Shown: positions 16,986 through 25,983 of the stretch, piece by piece | Layout: every line of letters starts with the position of its first letter | How positions within the stretch are numbered: position 1 is the first letter of the stretch | Assembly: GCF_030269365.1 (NCBI RefSeq) | Contig: NZ_BSTF01000001.1 | Coordinates: forward strand, 186,001 to 250,000 | Direction: 5' to 3' | Length of the DNA stretch: 64,000 nt | Origin: Lentzea sp. NBRC 102530 | GTDB taxonomy: Bacteria > Actinomycetota > Actinomycetes > Mycobacteriales > Pseudonocardiaceae | Translations under genes and position numbers: made by a program | Notes under the pieces: generated by a model | What the model was told of the DNA's origin: nothing | The model's input: the letters and a program-made list of their open reading frames with translations, nothing else | The model's database searches: none

Positions 16986-17055
16986 CTGCGTCACGTACGT
17001 GAAACCGCAGGAATCCGACGTTGTAAATCGCATTGTTCATCCTTGTGAACAATGC
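16986..17055. promoter_or_regulatory. Two perfect palindromes, operator candidates
   Basis: TCACGTACGTGA (16991-17002) is a perfect 12-bp palindrome flanked by CTGCG and CGCAG (16986-17010). Then 10-bp arms GCATTGTTCA (17030-17039) and TGAACAATGC (17046-17055) enclose 6 bases. They lie 130-200 bases upstream of the GH88 start and directly past the last stop of the decayed acyltransferase, so they may be GH88 operators or, for the second, a relic terminator. Confidence 0.5.
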
Positions 17056-17060
17056 GCTGT

Positions 17061-17883
17061 TCAGGTGCGGATCAGCACTGCGTCCACATGGCGGGGCCGC
17101 AGGCCGTGCCGGACCGGCTCGGCGAACAGCACGCCGCAGGGGCTGTGGTTGCCGTCCACCGCGTGGTCGGCGCCGCAGGTTTAGGTGTGGAAGCGGGTCT
17201 CGTCGGTCAGGCGAACGCCGGACGCCGGACGCGACGAGCCTGCCGCGCCGGCGCACCTCGATCACGTGGGCCAGGTCGCCCAGTCGCGTCACGAACTTCG
17301 TGAACGCCTCGCCGGGGTGGTAGCCGTTGTTCTCGAACCGGCTCGCGGTCTTGACGCACAGCAGGGTGAGTTCGTCCATCGCGGCGTGGTCGACCGGGAG
17401 CGCCCGCTTCGGCCGCCCTGCGGTGGTTGCGCCGCACGTTCGCCCTGGCGCGCAGGCCGGGGCCCGCGAGGTAGCGCTGGTACGTGGTGGGGTGCGCCGC
17501 CCAGCGACCGGTCAGGTGCCGGGCGGGGGTCCGGCGGCGGTGAGCGCCTGCGAGAAGCCGGTGCCGCGCTGGACGTTCACGAACCCGCACCAGCGCGCAG
17601 GTGTGGCTCAGCAGGGCGCGCTGGCCGACGGCCTCCGGATAGGCCTCGTGCAGGCGGCGCAACGGGTTCGCGGCCGACTGGAGGTAGGCGGGCGTGACGG
17701 CGACCGGTCTGCCGCCGTCCTTCACGACGAAGTACGCGAACCCTCGACCGCGGTCAGCGGCGACCGTTCGCAGGCGCTGACGTACGCGTGCCGGTAGAAC
17801 ACCGGCGCACCCGCGCGGCGCACCACCGCGTCCCCTTCGGCGGCATCTGTTTCCCTTGTGCTGCTGGAGAACTCGACGTGCAC
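17061..17883 (-). pseudogene. Decayed GNAT/FemAB-like acyltransferase gene
   Basis: Reading leftward from a GTG at 17883, protein-like segments appear in shifting frames: VFYRHAYVSACERSPLTAVE, then (one base lost near 17740) FAYFVVKDGGRPVAVTPAYL, later YLAGPGLRARANVRRNHRRA, then VDHAAMDELTLLCVKTASRF, and finally TCGADHAVDGNHSPCGVLFA after an in-frame TAA. At least four frameshifts and one stop are needed to rebuild the frame, and the C-terminus is cut short. The pattern recalls FemAB/GNAT acyltransferases of biosynthetic clusters. The start lies 4 bases after the phosphodiesterase stop, so the two were once an operon. Confidence 0.75.
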
Positions 17884-17887
17884 ACCG

Positions 17888-18871
17888 TCACCGCACGGCC
17901 TGCCAGACGGCGAAGGGGACGTCGATCTCGTCGCGGCTCAGGCCACCGTGCTCGAACTTCACCGACGGGTCGGGCAGCGGGAAGCGCGGCGACGCCGCCA
18001 CCGCCACGACCGGGCCCGCCTCCGGCTGCGGCAGCCCGAGGTCGGTGGCGTGGTGCACGGTCGCCGAGTCGCCCAGAGTCGTTGCCACACGGTCGAAAAC
18101 GGCTTCCATCCGGTCGGCTTTCGGGTAGAGCCAGCGCATCCGGCCAGCGCCGCCGGAGGGGATCACGCACTCCTCGCGCACGATCGCGTCCCACGCCTCG
18201 ACGAGGTCCGGATCGGGGTCGACCGCGATCATGCCGTGGTCCGAGTGCGCGATGACGGTCCATCCGGCCGTCGCCCACCGGGTGGCGTGCGCGTCCAGTC
18301 GCAGCATCGCCTCGTGCACCGACTCGTCGTAGCCGTTGCGGTGCACGTGGTCGGAGATGTTGACGTAGGTCCACAGGAACGTGGCGTCCTTGAGCGCCTT
18401 GTCGAGGTCCGCCACGACGTTCGCGACGAGCAGCGGCGGATCCTCGGCCTGGGCGGCGAGTTTGTGCGGGGCGGGAGCGGGTACTCGGGTCGTTCCTCGC
18501 AGCAGGGCCCGGGCCCAGGTGCCTTCGAGGTGGTCGAGTTCGCGGGCCAGCGCGGTCGCGCCGTGCCGTTCCAGCACGGTGGGCAGGTCCGGGATCGCCG
18601 GCGCGCCGTTGACGGCGTGCACGAGCCCGGATCCGTTGCGGTACACCGTTCCCGGGACGCGGTGGACGTCGGCGGGAACACCGGTCAACGAGGTCAGCAA
18701 CGCCGTCGCCGTCGTCGACGGCACCGTCGAGGACAGCGTGGAGACGGAGGCGGACAACCAGGACTGTTTGGCCACGTCCGAGGAGAGACCGTCCACCGCG
18801 AGGACGATCACGCCGGATTCAGCCTTGCCGAGGGCGCGTTCGAGCCGGGAAGGTATCTCCGCCAGTGACAT
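17888..18871 (-). CDS. Alkaline-phosphatase-superfamily phosphodiesterase
   Basis: The 327-residue protein belongs to the alkaline phosphatase superfamily (type I phosphodiesterase/nucleotide pyrophosphatase): metal ligand Asp in VIVLAVDGLSSD, the nucleophile region STVPSTTATALLTSLTG, and metal-binding YVNISDHVHRNG and IAHSDHGM. There is no signal peptide. Such intracellular members often act in actinomycete biosynthetic clusters. It was followed by an acyltransferase, now a pseudogene, so it may be the survivor of a lost pathway. The start is uncertain between ATG 18871 and ATG 18889; neither has a strong ribosome site. Confidence 0.82.
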   Translation of the reverse strand: MSLAEIPSRLERALGKAESGVIVLAVDGLSSDVAKQSWLSASVSTLSSTVPSTTATALLTSLTGVPADVHRVPGTVYRNGSGLVHAVNGAPAIPDLPTVLERHGATALARELDHLEGTWARALLRGTTRVPAPAPHKLAAQAEDPPLLVANVVADLDKALKDATFLWTYVNISDHVHRNGYDESVHEAMLRLDAHATRWATAGWTVIAHSDHGMIAVDPDPDLVEAWDAIVREECVIPSGGAGRMRWLYPKADRMEAVFDRVATTLGDSATVHHATDLGLPQPEAGPVVAVAASPRFPLPDPSVKFEHGGLSRDEIDVPFAVWQAVR

Positions 18872-18981
18872 TCGGTGACTGTAACGCATCTCATCGAGCG
18901 AACCTTGCTCGATCGGAGGCTCAATTGCGCACAATGGCCGCCGATGAGGTAAAGAACACTTGAGAGAAGGGAAGGTGGCGG

Positions 18982-19866
18982 ATGTCGGTCGGAGTTCTGG
19001 ACGTGGGGTGCTTCAGTGCGCACCTGGTGGTCGTGGAACGAGACCTGACGCGTCCGCTGCTGTCGCACAAGGTCCGGCTGAGGCTGGACCGGGAGATCGA
19101 CGCCCGCGGAGCGATCAGCGGGGCCGGCGTCGACTCCCTGAGCGCCGCCGTCCTCGCCGCCCGCAAGAAGGCGGGCGACGTCCCGTTCCTGCCCTTCGCG
19201 ACCTCGTCCGTGCGTGACTCGTCGAACGTCGACGAGGTCATCCGCAAGGTCGCGCGCCGCACCGGCGTCGAGCTGAAGGTGTTGTCCGGCAAGGAAGAAG
19301 CCCGCCTGTCGTACCTGGCGGCCCGGCACTGGTTCGGTTTCGGCGCCGGACCGATGGTCGTGCTGGACGTCGGCGGCGGCACCGTCGAACTCGCCGCGGG
19401 CTCCGGTGCCGAACCCGACCGGGCCGTGTCGTTGCCTTTGGGGGCGAGGACGTTGACCCGCGCCGGCCTCACCGTGGCGGACATGCGCGTGGAGATCGCC
19501 GAGAGACTCGCGGCGGCCTTCCCGCCGAGTGAGAGCGCTCGCGCGGTCGGCTGCTCGAAGGTGTTCGAACAGCTCGCGCGCCTCGCCGGCGCGCGCAACG
19601 ACGTCTACGCGCCGCGCCAGTTGCGGTTGAAGGACCTGGAGAAGTGGATCCCGCGTCTCGCGAAGCTCTCGGTGCGCGAACGCGCGGCCCTACCGGGGAT
19701 CTCGCGCCACCGGGCCCAGCAGTCGCTGGCGGGCGCGGTGGTCGCGGAGGGTCTGATGAAGGTGTCCGGCCACGACGTCGTGGACATCTCGCCGTGGTCC
19801 ACCAAGGAAGGCCTGCTGCTCTCGCTGGTGGAGCGCTCTCGGGCGCGCAGCTCGTCAGCGGCCTGA
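18982..19866 (+). CDS. Ppx/GppA-family phosphatase
   Basis: The 294-residue protein has the actin-like ATPase fold of exopolyphosphatase/guanosine pentaphosphate phosphatases: GVLDVGCFSAHLVVVE (P1), FATSSVRDSSN, LSGKEEARLSYLAARHW and VVLDVGGGTVELAAGSG (P2). It is of the short kind, without a C-terminal HD domain, like the two actinobacterial Ppx paralogues. In the canonical start the sequence is normally D-x-G-S-N; here it is DVGCFSAHL, so the substrate contact differs. Hydrolysis of polyphosphate or pppGpp links it to stringent stress. It is divergent from the phosphodiesterase. Confidence 0.85.
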   Translation: MSVGVLDVGCFSAHLVVVERDLTRPLLSHKVRLRLDREIDARGAISGAGVDSLSAAVLAARKKAGDVPFLPFATSSVRDSSNVDEVIRKVARRTGVELKVLSGKEEARLSYLAARHWFGFGAGPMVVLDVGGGTVELAAGSGAEPDRAVSLPLGARTLTRAGLTVADMRVEIAERLAAAFPPSESARAVGCSKVFEQLARLAGARNDVYAPRQLRLKDLEKWIPRLAKLSVRERAALPGISRHRAQQSLAGAVVAEGLMKVSGHDVVDISPWSTKEGLLLSLVERSRARSSSAA

Positions 19867-19884
19867 AGACCGTCCGCGGGTGGT

Positions 19885-20232
19885 TCAGCCGCTCAGCGCG
19901 GTCACGGCGTCGTCGACGTCGTTGAACAGCAACAGCAACTGGTCCACGGCGGTCATCTGCAGCGGGCGCAGGACGATCCTGCTGTCGCTGACGACGCCGA
20001 ACTTGATGCCGAGCTCGTCCGCCTGCTGCTGGGTCTCGACGAGCGCGCGAATCCCCTCGGATCCGAAGAAGCGCACTTCCCGCAGGTCCACGACGAGCGC
20101 GGGCGGCTTGTGGTCGAGCAACTCGGCGAGTCTGCTGGTCACCGGGGCCGAGGACATCATGTCGATCTCGCCGGTGAGCGCGACGATCGGAATGGACTGG
20201 ACGTAGGTGGTTCTCTGGCGAAGTTGGTTCAT
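19885..20232 (-). CDS. STAS-domain anti-sigma factor antagonist (RsbV/SpoIIAA-like)
   Basis: The 115-residue STAS protein has the fold signs IVALTGEIDMMSS at the N-terminal strand and ALVVDLREVRFFGSEGIRAL around the phosphorylatable serine (Ser58). In partner switching, unphosphorylated STAS protein binds an RsbW-type kinase and frees the sigma factor. The ATG at 20232 has GGAGT 7 bases upstream, which decides it over a longer upstream frame. It is the distal member of a leftward cluster with the DUF6480-like protein and the RsbW-like kinase. Confidence 0.87.
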   Translation of the reverse strand: MNQLRQRTTYVQSIPIVALTGEIDMMSSAPVTSRLAELLDHKPPALVVDLREVRFFGSEGIRALVETQQQADELGIKFGVVSDSRIVLRPLQMTAVDQLLLLFNDVDDAVTALSG

Positions 20233-20317
20233 GAGGACTCCCGTCCGCACCGACCGTACGCGCCATCGACGGACGACCACAACCTGAAGCGCTGCGGACG
20301 TTGTGCCCGGTGTTGTG

Positions 20318-20548
20318 TCAGACCAGGAGAAACGCCTTGGTCAGCAGCATCGCGGCCACCAGCAGTGCGAACAACAGGATGAGACCGATCACGACGCGGG
20401 TCGTGGTGTTCCCAGGTGGTTTCGGTTCGTGGTGCGACAGACCCGAGGTCTGCCCTGATTCCGGCGGTGTGTCACCCGGCCGGACGCCCCCTCCGGGTTC
20501 GAGCCCGGGAGTGCGCAGCGGATCGGGATCGGGCGGTGTGGCTGTCAT
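20318..20548 (-). CDS. Small DUF6480-like membrane protein
   Basis: The 76-residue protein has a Pro/Gly-rich cytoplasmic part (PPDPDPLRTPGLEPGGGV, then GDTPPESGQTSGLSHHEP) and one C-terminal membrane helix (VVIGLILLFALLVAAMLLTK). This pattern matches a small family common in actinomycetes that I know as DUF6480; its function is unknown. It lies between the RsbW-like and STAS genes on the same strand, which suggests it belongs to the stress-signalling cluster, perhaps as a membrane anchor or a target. Confidence 0.72.
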   Translation of the reverse strand: MTATPPDPDPLRTPGLEPGGGVRPGDTPPESGQTSGLSHHEPKPPGNTTTRVVIGLILLFALLVAAMLLTKAFLLV

Positions 20549-20569
20549 AGGGGCTCAGGTACCCCGTTT

Positions 20570-20974
20570 TCACGCTTCCAGTTGCGCCCAGACCACTTTT
20601 CCGTCGTTCCGCGGCGTAGTGCCCCAGCGAACGCTCAGCGCCTTCACGAGCTGCATACCGCGCCCGCGCGCGCTCGTCGGGTCCACAGGTCTGAGCTGGG
20701 GCAGCTGCGTCGACTCGTCGTGCACCTCGACGAGCATGCCCGCGGCCGTGCGACTGACCGTCAGCGTGATGGGGCCCTCACCGTGGTCGATGCCGTTGGA
20801 CACCAGTTCCGTGACGACGAGCTGGGCGTCGTCGGTCAGGTCGTCCGTGAGGTCCCAGGAGGCAGCGGCCTCGCGCACCACCTGACGGGCACGTGCGCAC
20901 GAGCCACCCTCGGCGCTCAGGGTCACGCGCACCTCTGCCAGTGGGTCGTTCAGCACAGGCGCATAGTCGCACAT
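20570..20974 (-). CDS. RsbW-type anti-sigma kinase / ATP-binding protein
   Basis: The 134-residue GHKL protein shows the features of the actinobacterial anti-sigma regulatory kinase: ARQVVREAAASWDL, the N-box DDAQLVVTELVSNGIDHGEG with the Asn that coordinates Mg-ATP, the G1 box VEVHDEST and the G2 loop RGRGMQLVKALS. It should phosphorylate a STAS protein on serine and bind a sigma factor. STAS genes lie on both sides (19885-20232 and, divergently, 21091-21438). The sigma factor itself is not in the window. Confidence 0.9.
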   Translation of the reverse strand: MCDYAPVLNDPLAEVRVTLSAEGGSCARARQVVREAAASWDLTDDLTDDAQLVVTELVSNGIDHGEGPITLTVSRTAAGMLVEVHDESTQLPQLRPVDPTSARGRGMQLVKALSVRWGTTPRNDGKVVWAQLEA

Positions 20975-21090
20975 CCGGCGGGTCGTTCGGATCTTTCAGC
21001 CCCCCGGTGGTCGCATGCCCGGACGTCGTGCTGCACGATTTGGGTCGCACGAAGTCGCACGAGTCGGGCGTGGCGGAAGGAACGGCGACG

Positions 21091-21438
21091 ATGGAGCTCA
21101 ACGTCGGCAGCGAGGTCCAGCGGGGATGGCGAGTGCTCGCCGTCGCCGGGGAACTGGACATCGATACCGTGCCCGTGTTGTCCGCCCGGTTGGACGCGGA
21201 CGTCACCGGGTCGCACGCCGTGCTGGACCTTTCTCAGCTCGCGTTCATGGACTCCACCGGGCTGGCCCTGGTGCTGGACTGGCACCGGCGGCTGGCCGAG
21301 GGGGGCGGGCAGTTGCGGATCGCGGCCGCCCAGGGGCCGGTTCGGCGGTTGTTCGAGCTGGCTGACGTGGCTGAGGTGCTGAGTCTGCACGCCTCGGTGG
21401 ACGCCGCTGTGCAGGAAGCCGTGGATTCCGCCCACTGA
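21091..21438 (+). CDS. STAS-domain anti-sigma factor antagonist
   Basis: This 115-residue STAS protein is the more canonical of the two: WRVLAVAGELDIDTVPVL and HAVLDLSQLAFMDSTGLALV with phospho-acceptor Ser55 in the DSTG motif. It is divergent from the RsbW-like kinase gene with a 116-bp gap. GGAAGGA upstream supports the ATG at 21091, although a GTG at 21070 would add seven residues. Expected to switch partners with RsbW-type kinases and to be dephosphorylated by a SpoIIE-type phosphatase such as that at 25980-27365. Confidence 0.9.
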   Translation: MELNVGSEVQRGWRVLAVAGELDIDTVPVLSARLDADVTGSHAVLDLSQLAFMDSTGLALVLDWHRRLAEGGGQLRIAAAQGPVRRLFELADVAEVLSLHASVDAAVQEAVDSAH

Positions 21439-21531
21439 TTTGGGGGCCCGGTCCGTCACCAATGCGGTGGCTGGCTTTGGGCCCGAAGACTTGAGCCGAG
21501 CTTCGGTTTGTCATCGCCCCTTCGCGTCGAC

Positions 21532-21653
21532 GGGGATGGGCTTGACTTCGGCGCCCTTGCGAGGCACTGGTCAACCGGAAGAGGCCGGGCTGAAAAGCGC
21601 CCGGCCTCTTCCGCTAGGGGTAGCACCTCGCACCCGAAGTCAAGCCCCAATCC
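21532..21653. repeat. Nested inverted repeat around a perfect terminator
   Basis: Outer arms GGGCTTGACTTCGG (21538-21551) and its perfect complement (21633-21646), a second pair TGCGAGG/CCTCGCA (21558-21564, 21626-21632), and an inner perfect 14-bp hairpin fold the whole 120-base stretch on itself. It fills the gap between the convergent STAS and hybrid-kinase genes. Confidence 0.8.
21577..21612. terminator. Bidirectional terminator, 14-bp perfect stem
   Basis: Arms 21577-21590 and 21599-21612 pair perfectly around an 8-base loop (TGAAAAGC). It serves the convergent STAS gene (stop 21438) and hybrid histidine kinase gene (stop 21700). Confidence 0.88.
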
Positions 21654-21699
21654 CGGTGCTGTGTGGCTGGGTTTGTGCTGGTATGTGGGCTGGCTGCTT

Positions 21700-24600
21700 C
21701 TATTCGCCGGATACGCCCAGGTAGTAGGCGATCAGGCGGATGAGGTGCTCGGTGTCCACCGGCTTTGTCACGTAATCGGTCGCACCTGAGGCGAGCGATT
21801 TCTCGCGGTCGCCCTTCATCGCCTTTGCGGTTACCGCGATGACCGGCAGGTCGGCATAGCGTTCCATTGCGCGAATGGCGGAGATGGTCGCGTTGCCGTC
21901 CAGTTCCGGCATCATGATGTCCATCAGGACGATGGCCACGTCGTCGTATTGTTCGAGCGCTCGGACGCCCGTGATGCCGTTGTCGGCGAAGATCGCTTCC
22001 AGGCCGTGGAGTTCGAGGACGCTGGTCAGGGCGAAGACGTTGCGCAGGTCGTCGTCGACGACCAGGACCTTTTCGCCGTGGAAGCGCATCGAGGTCGAGT
22101 TCGCGACCACCGGGGCCGGGGTGACGATCGGCGTCGGTTCGGGGAGCACCACGGCTTCGGAGACCACTTTGCCGAGGGGGAGGCAGAGGGTGAAGGTGGA
22201 GCCGATGCCCGGTTCCGAGCGGACCCGGAGGGCGCCGTTGAGGAGCTGGGCCAGTTCCCGGCTGATGGACAGGCCCAGGCCCGTGCCGCCGTACTTGCGG
22301 CTGGTGGTGCCGTCCGCCTGCTGGAACGCCTCGAAGATGACGGCCAGCTTCTCGGCCGGGATGCCGATGCCCGTGTCGTGCACGTCGAAGGCGACCGTGG
22401 AGGGGTCGTCCATGCGGACGTGCAGGCGGATGCCGCCGTCGTGGGTGAACTTGACGGCGTTGGAGAGCAGGTTCCTGAGGATCTGTTGCAGGCGGTGTTC
22501 GTCGGTGTGGAGGGTTTCCGGGACGTTCGGGTCCACGCGCACGGAGAACTCGAGGTTCTTCTCCGCTGTCAGGGGCAGGCAGAGCGTTTCCACGTAGCGG
22601 ACGAGTTCGTCCAGGCGGACCGGGTCCTCGTGCAGCGTCATGTGGCCCGCCTCGACCTTGGTGAGGTCGAGGATGTCGTTGATGAGCTGCAGGAGGTCGG
22701 AGCCCGAGGAGTGGATGGTGCGGGCGAACTCGACCTGCTTGGCGTTGAGGTTGCCGTCGAGGTTGTCGGCGAGGAGCTTGGCCAGGATCAGCAGCGAGTT
22801 CAGGGGGGTGCGGAGTTCGTGGGACATGTTGGCCATGAACTCGGACTTGTACTTCGAAGCCGTCTGGAGCTGGCGGGCCCGGTCCTCGAGCTCCTCGGAA
22901 CCCGCGCGGAGTTCGGTGGTGAGGCGCTGCGACTCGACCAGCAGGGCGTCGGTCCTGGAGTTGGCCAGCAGGGTGTTGACGTTGACGCCGATGGCTTCCT
23001 TCAGCTGGTCCAGGAGGTCCAAGTGGACGTCGGAGAACTCGTTGAGGGACGCCAGTTCGATCACGCCCAGGGTCTCGCCCTGGAAGAGGACCGGGAGGAT
23101 CACCAGGTTGACCGGGGCCGACTCGCCCAGGGCCGAGGAGACGGTCAGGTAACCGCCCGGGACCTGGGTGACGAGGATGGTCTTCTTCTCCAGCGCTGAC
23201 TGGCCCACCAGGGACTCGCCCATGGCCACGTGGGTGGTGCGGGCGGAGTCCAGGCGGAAGCCGTAGGTGGCGGTCAGCTCGAGGGTCTGCTTGGAGTCGT
23301 CCTCCTCGATCTGGAAGAACGCTCCGTGGTGGGCGCTGACCAGCGGGGTCAGCTCGCTCATGATCAGCGACGCCAACGCCCTGAGGTCGCGGTGGCCCTG
23401 CATGAGGCCGGACAGCCGCGCCAGGTTCGTCTTGAGCCAGTACTGCTCGCGGTTGGCCCTGGTCGTTTCCTTCAGGTTCGCGATCATCTGGTTGACGTTG
23501 TCCTTGAGCTCCGCGAGCTCGCCGGACGCGTCGACGGTGATCTGGCGGGTCAGGTCGCCCGCGGTCACGGCGGTGGCGACGGCCGCGATCGCGCGCACCT
23601 GGGTCGTGAGGTTCGAGGCCAGCTGGTTGACGTTGTCGGTCAGCTTCGACCAGGTGCCGGCGACACCGTCCACTTCGGCCTGACCACCGAGCTTGCCCTC
23701 GGTGCCGACCTCGCGGGCGACGCGGGTGACCTCGTCGGCGAACGACGAGAGCTGGTCGACCATCGTGTTGATGGTGGTCTTGAGTTCGAGGATCTCGCCG
23801 CGGGCCGAGACGTCGATCTTCTTCGTCAGGTCGCCCTGCGCCACGGCGGTGGTGACCTGGGCGATGTTGCGGACCTGGTTGGTCAGGTTGTCCGCCATGA
23901 AGTTCACCGAGTCGGTGAGGTCCTTCCAGGTGCCCGCCACGCCGGAGACGCGGGCCTGGCCGCCCAGGATGCCCTCGGTGCCGACCTCGCGGGCGACGCG
24001 GGTGACCTCGTCGCCGAACGCGCGGAGCGTGTCGACCATGCCGTTCAGGGTCTCGGCGAGGGTCGCGACCTCGCCCTTCGCCTCGACGGTGATCTTCTTC
24101 GAGAGGTCGCCGTTCGCGACGGCGGTGGCGACGGTGGCGATGTTGCGGACCTGGTCGGTCAGGTTGTCCGCCATCAGGTTGACGTTGTCGGTCAGGTCCT
24201 TCCACGTACCGGCGACGCCCTGCACGCGGGCCTGACCGCCCAGGCGGCCGTCGGTGCCGACCTCGCGGGCCACGCGGGTGACCTCCTCGGCGAACGAGGA
24301 CAGCTGGTCGACCATCGTGTTCAAAGTGGACTTGAGCTCGAGGATCTCGCCGCGCGCGTCGACGGTGATCTTCTGCGACAGGTCGCCGTTCGCGACCGCC
24401 GTGGCGACGTGGGCGATGTTGCGGACCTGGTTGGTCAGGTTGTTCGCCATGAAGTTGACGTTGTCGGTCAGGTCGCGCCAGGTGCCCGCGACGCCCGGCA
24501 CCTGCGCCTGACCGCCGAGGCGGCCCTCGGTGCCGACCTCGCGGGCGACACGCGTGGCCTCGTCGGCGAACGAGGAGAGCTGGTCGACCATCGTGTTGAT

Positions 24601-25842
24601 GGTGGTCTTGAGCTCGAGGATCTCGCCGCGCGCGTCGATGGTGATCTTCTGGGTCAGGTCGCCGCGCGCGATCGCGGTGGTCACCGAGGCGATGTTGCGG
24701 ACCTGGGTCGTCAGGTTGTTCGCCATGACGTTCACCGACTCGGTGAGGTCGCGCCACGTGCCCGCGACGCCCGGCACCTGCGCCTGACCGCCGAGGCGGC
24801 CGTCCGAGCCGACCTCGCGGGCGACACGCGTGACCTCGTCACCGAACGACGACAGCTGGTCGACCATCGTGTTGATCGTGGTCTTGAGCTCGAGGATCTC
24901 GCCGCGCGCGTCGACGGTGATCTTCTGCGTCAGGTCGCCCAACGCCACGGCGGTCGTGACCTGCGCGATGTTGCGGACCTGGGTCGTCAGGTTGTCCGCC
25001 ATGAAGTTCACGTTGTCGGTCAGGTCTCGCCAGGTGCCGGCGACGCCGGGGACCTTCGCCTGACCGCCCAGCTTGCCGTCCGTGCCGACCTCGCGGGCCA
25101 CGCGGGTGACCTCGTCCGCGAACGACGACAACTGGTCGACCATCGTGTTCAGCGTGTTCTTCAGCTCCAGCATCTCGCCGGAGACGTCCACCGTGATCTT
25201 CTGCGTCAGGTCGCCGTTCGCGACGGCGGTGGCGACCGAGGCGATGTTGCGGACCTGGTTGGTCAGGTTGTTCGCCATCGAGTTCACGTTGTCGGTCAGG
25301 TCGCGCCAGGTGCCGGCGACGCCGGGGACCTTCGCCTGACCGCCCAGCCGGCCCTCGGTACCGACCTCGCGGGCGACGCGGGTGACCTCGTCCGCGAACG
25401 ACGACAGCTGGTCGACCAGACCGTTCACCGTCGAGCCGAGCGTCGCGAACTCACCGCGCAGCGTCTGGTCCGACATGCGCTTGGTCAGGTCGCCCTCGGC
25501 CACGGCGGCGAGCACGCGACTCAGCTCCGTCGTCGGCCGCATCAGGTCCTCGACCAGGCCGTTCACCGAGTCCGCGATCAGCGACCAGCCACCGGCGGTG
25601 CCCGCGGGCGCCACCCGTTCGGTCAGCCTGCCCTCCTGGCCCACGGCCTGGCGGACCCGGCCCAGCTCACCGGCGAGCCACTGGTTGCGCTCCGCGATCT
25701 CGTTGAACACGTCGGCGAGCGCGGACACGGGGCCGCTGCCCGGCACGACGAGCCTGCGCCGGAAGTTGCCGTCACGCAGGTCTCTCATGGCGGAGAGAAC
25801 CCGTTCGAGGGTCGCGTCCGTCTCTTCGTTGGCCGTGGTCAC
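21700..25842 (-). CDS. Soluble hybrid histidine kinase with eight HAMP-type units, GAF and receiver
   Basis: The 1380-residue protein has no membrane helix. Residues about 50-800 are eight HAMP-type units of about 92 residues, each with a GDLTxKI-like and an [14 protein letters not shown] segment (the first unit is degenerate). A GAF domain follows (about 850-990), then a dimerisation helix with His1008 in [17 protein letters not shown], an ATPase domain ([35 protein letters not shown]) and a C-terminal receiver with Asp1308 in VLMDIMMPE. The layout resembles fungal group III osmosensing kinases (Nik1/Os1). GTG 25842 is chosen for GGAGG upstream. It is divergent from the SpoIIE-type phosphatase, its probable output partner. 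Confidence 0.93.
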   Translation of the reverse strand: MTTANEETDATLERVLSAMRDLRDGNFRRRLVVPGSGPVSALADVFNEIAERNQWLAGELGRVRQAVGQEGRLTERVAPAGTAGGWSLIADSVNGLVEDLMRPTTELSRVLAAVAEGDLTKRMSDQTLRGEFATLGSTVNGLVDQLSSFADEVTRVAREVGTEGRLGGQAKVPGVAGTWRDLTDNVNSMANNLTNQVRNIASVATAVANGDLTQKITVDVSGEMLELKNTLNTMVDQLSSFADEVTRVAREVGTDGKLGGQAKVPGVAGTWRDLTDNVNFMADNLTTQVRNIAQVTTAVALGDLTQKITVDARGEILELKTTINTMVDQLSSFGDEVTRVAREVGSDGRLGGQAQVPGVAGTWRDLTESVNVMANNLTTQVRNIASVTTAIARGDLTQKITIDARGEILELKTTINTMVDQLSSFADEATRVAREVGTEGRLGGQAQVPGVAGTWRDLTDNVNFMANNLTNQVRNIAHVATAVANGDLSQKITVDARGEILELKSTLNTMVDQLSSFAEEVTRVAREVGTDGRLGGQARVQGVAGTWKDLTDNVNLMADNLTDQVRNIATVATAVANGDLSKKITVEAKGEVATLAETLNGMVDTLRAFGDEVTRVAREVGTEGILGGQARVSGVAGTWKDLTDSVNFMADNLTNQVRNIAQVTTAVAQGDLTKKIDVSARGEILELKTTINTMVDQLSSFADEVTRVAREVGTEGKLGGQAEVDGVAGTWSKLTDNVNQLASNLTTQVRAIAAVATAVTAGDLTRQITVDASGELAELKDNVNQMIANLKETTRANREQYWLKTNLARLSGLMQGHRDLRALASLIMSELTPLVSAHHGAFFQIEEDDSKQTLELTATYGFRLDSARTTHVAMGESLVGQSALEKKTILVTQVPGGYLTVSSALGESAPVNLVILPVLFQGETLGVIELASLNEFSDVHLDLLDQLKEAIGVNVNTLLANSRTDALLVESQRLTTELRAGSEELEDRARQLQTASKYKSEFMANMSHELRTPLNSLLILAKLLADNLDGNLNAKQVEFARTIHSSGSDLLQLINDILDLTKVEAGHMTLHEDPVRLDELVRYVETLCLPLTAEKNLEFSVRVDPNVPETLHTDEHRLQQILRNLLSNAVKFTHDGGIRLHVRMDDPSTVAFDVHDTGIGIPAEKLAVIFEAFQQADGTTSRKYGGTGLGLSISRELAQLLNGALRVRSEPGIGSTFTLCLPLGKVVSEAVVLPEPTPIVTPAPVVANSTSMRFHGEKVLVVDDDLRNVFALTSVLELHGLEAIFADNGITGVRALEQYDDVAIVLMDIMMPELDGNATISAIRAMERYADLPVIAVTAKAMKGDREKSLASGATDYVTKPVDTEHLIRLIAYYLGVSGE
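23725..25480. repeat. 276-bp coding tandem repeat (HAMP units)
   Basis: The string GGTGACCTCGTC and close variants recur at 23725, 24001, 24277, 24553, 24829, 25105 and 25381, an exact 276-base period. Neighbouring units are highly similar in DNA as well as protein, so the array looks recently expanded or homogenised by gene conversion. Confidence 0.92.
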
Positions 25843-25917
25843 TCCAAGCCTCCGTGCCTCGGTGGTCGTAGCCAAGCCTGCCACGTTAGGTTGGGAGCGA
25901 GGTAACTTGATGCCGCG

Positions 25918-25983
25918 ATGCACGCCAACTACCCGCAGGAGGCCGTGATGATTCGGCCGCTTGCGCTGGACGAGAGCGGATGA
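25918..25983 (+). CDS. Possible 21-codon leader peptide coupled to phosphatase gene
   Basis: ATG at 25918 opens a 21-residue frame (MHANYPQEAVMIRPLALDES, then Gly) whose TGA overlaps the ATG of the SpoIIE-type phosphatase in the sequence ATGA (25980-25983). A strong AGGAGG at 25937-25942 stands 5 bases before an internal in-frame ATG (25948), which would give an 11-residue peptide. The phosphatase ATG itself lacks a good ribosome site, so translation may depend on coupling to this short frame. Confidence 0.4.
   Translation: MHANYPQEAVMIRPLALDESG

Noticed and set aside
16978..17038. Short ORF beginning at the 17030 palindrome on the minus strand
   Set aside because: The ribosome site would directly touch the start codon and the peptide has no support; it is more likely part of the decayed gene region.
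21614..25905. Long open frames antisense to, or shifted in, the hybrid kinase gene (up to about 1000 residues)
   Set aside because: They mirror the 276-bp repeats of the real gene, have Arg/Gly/His-rich composition and no recognisable domains. High GC makes such shadows common.
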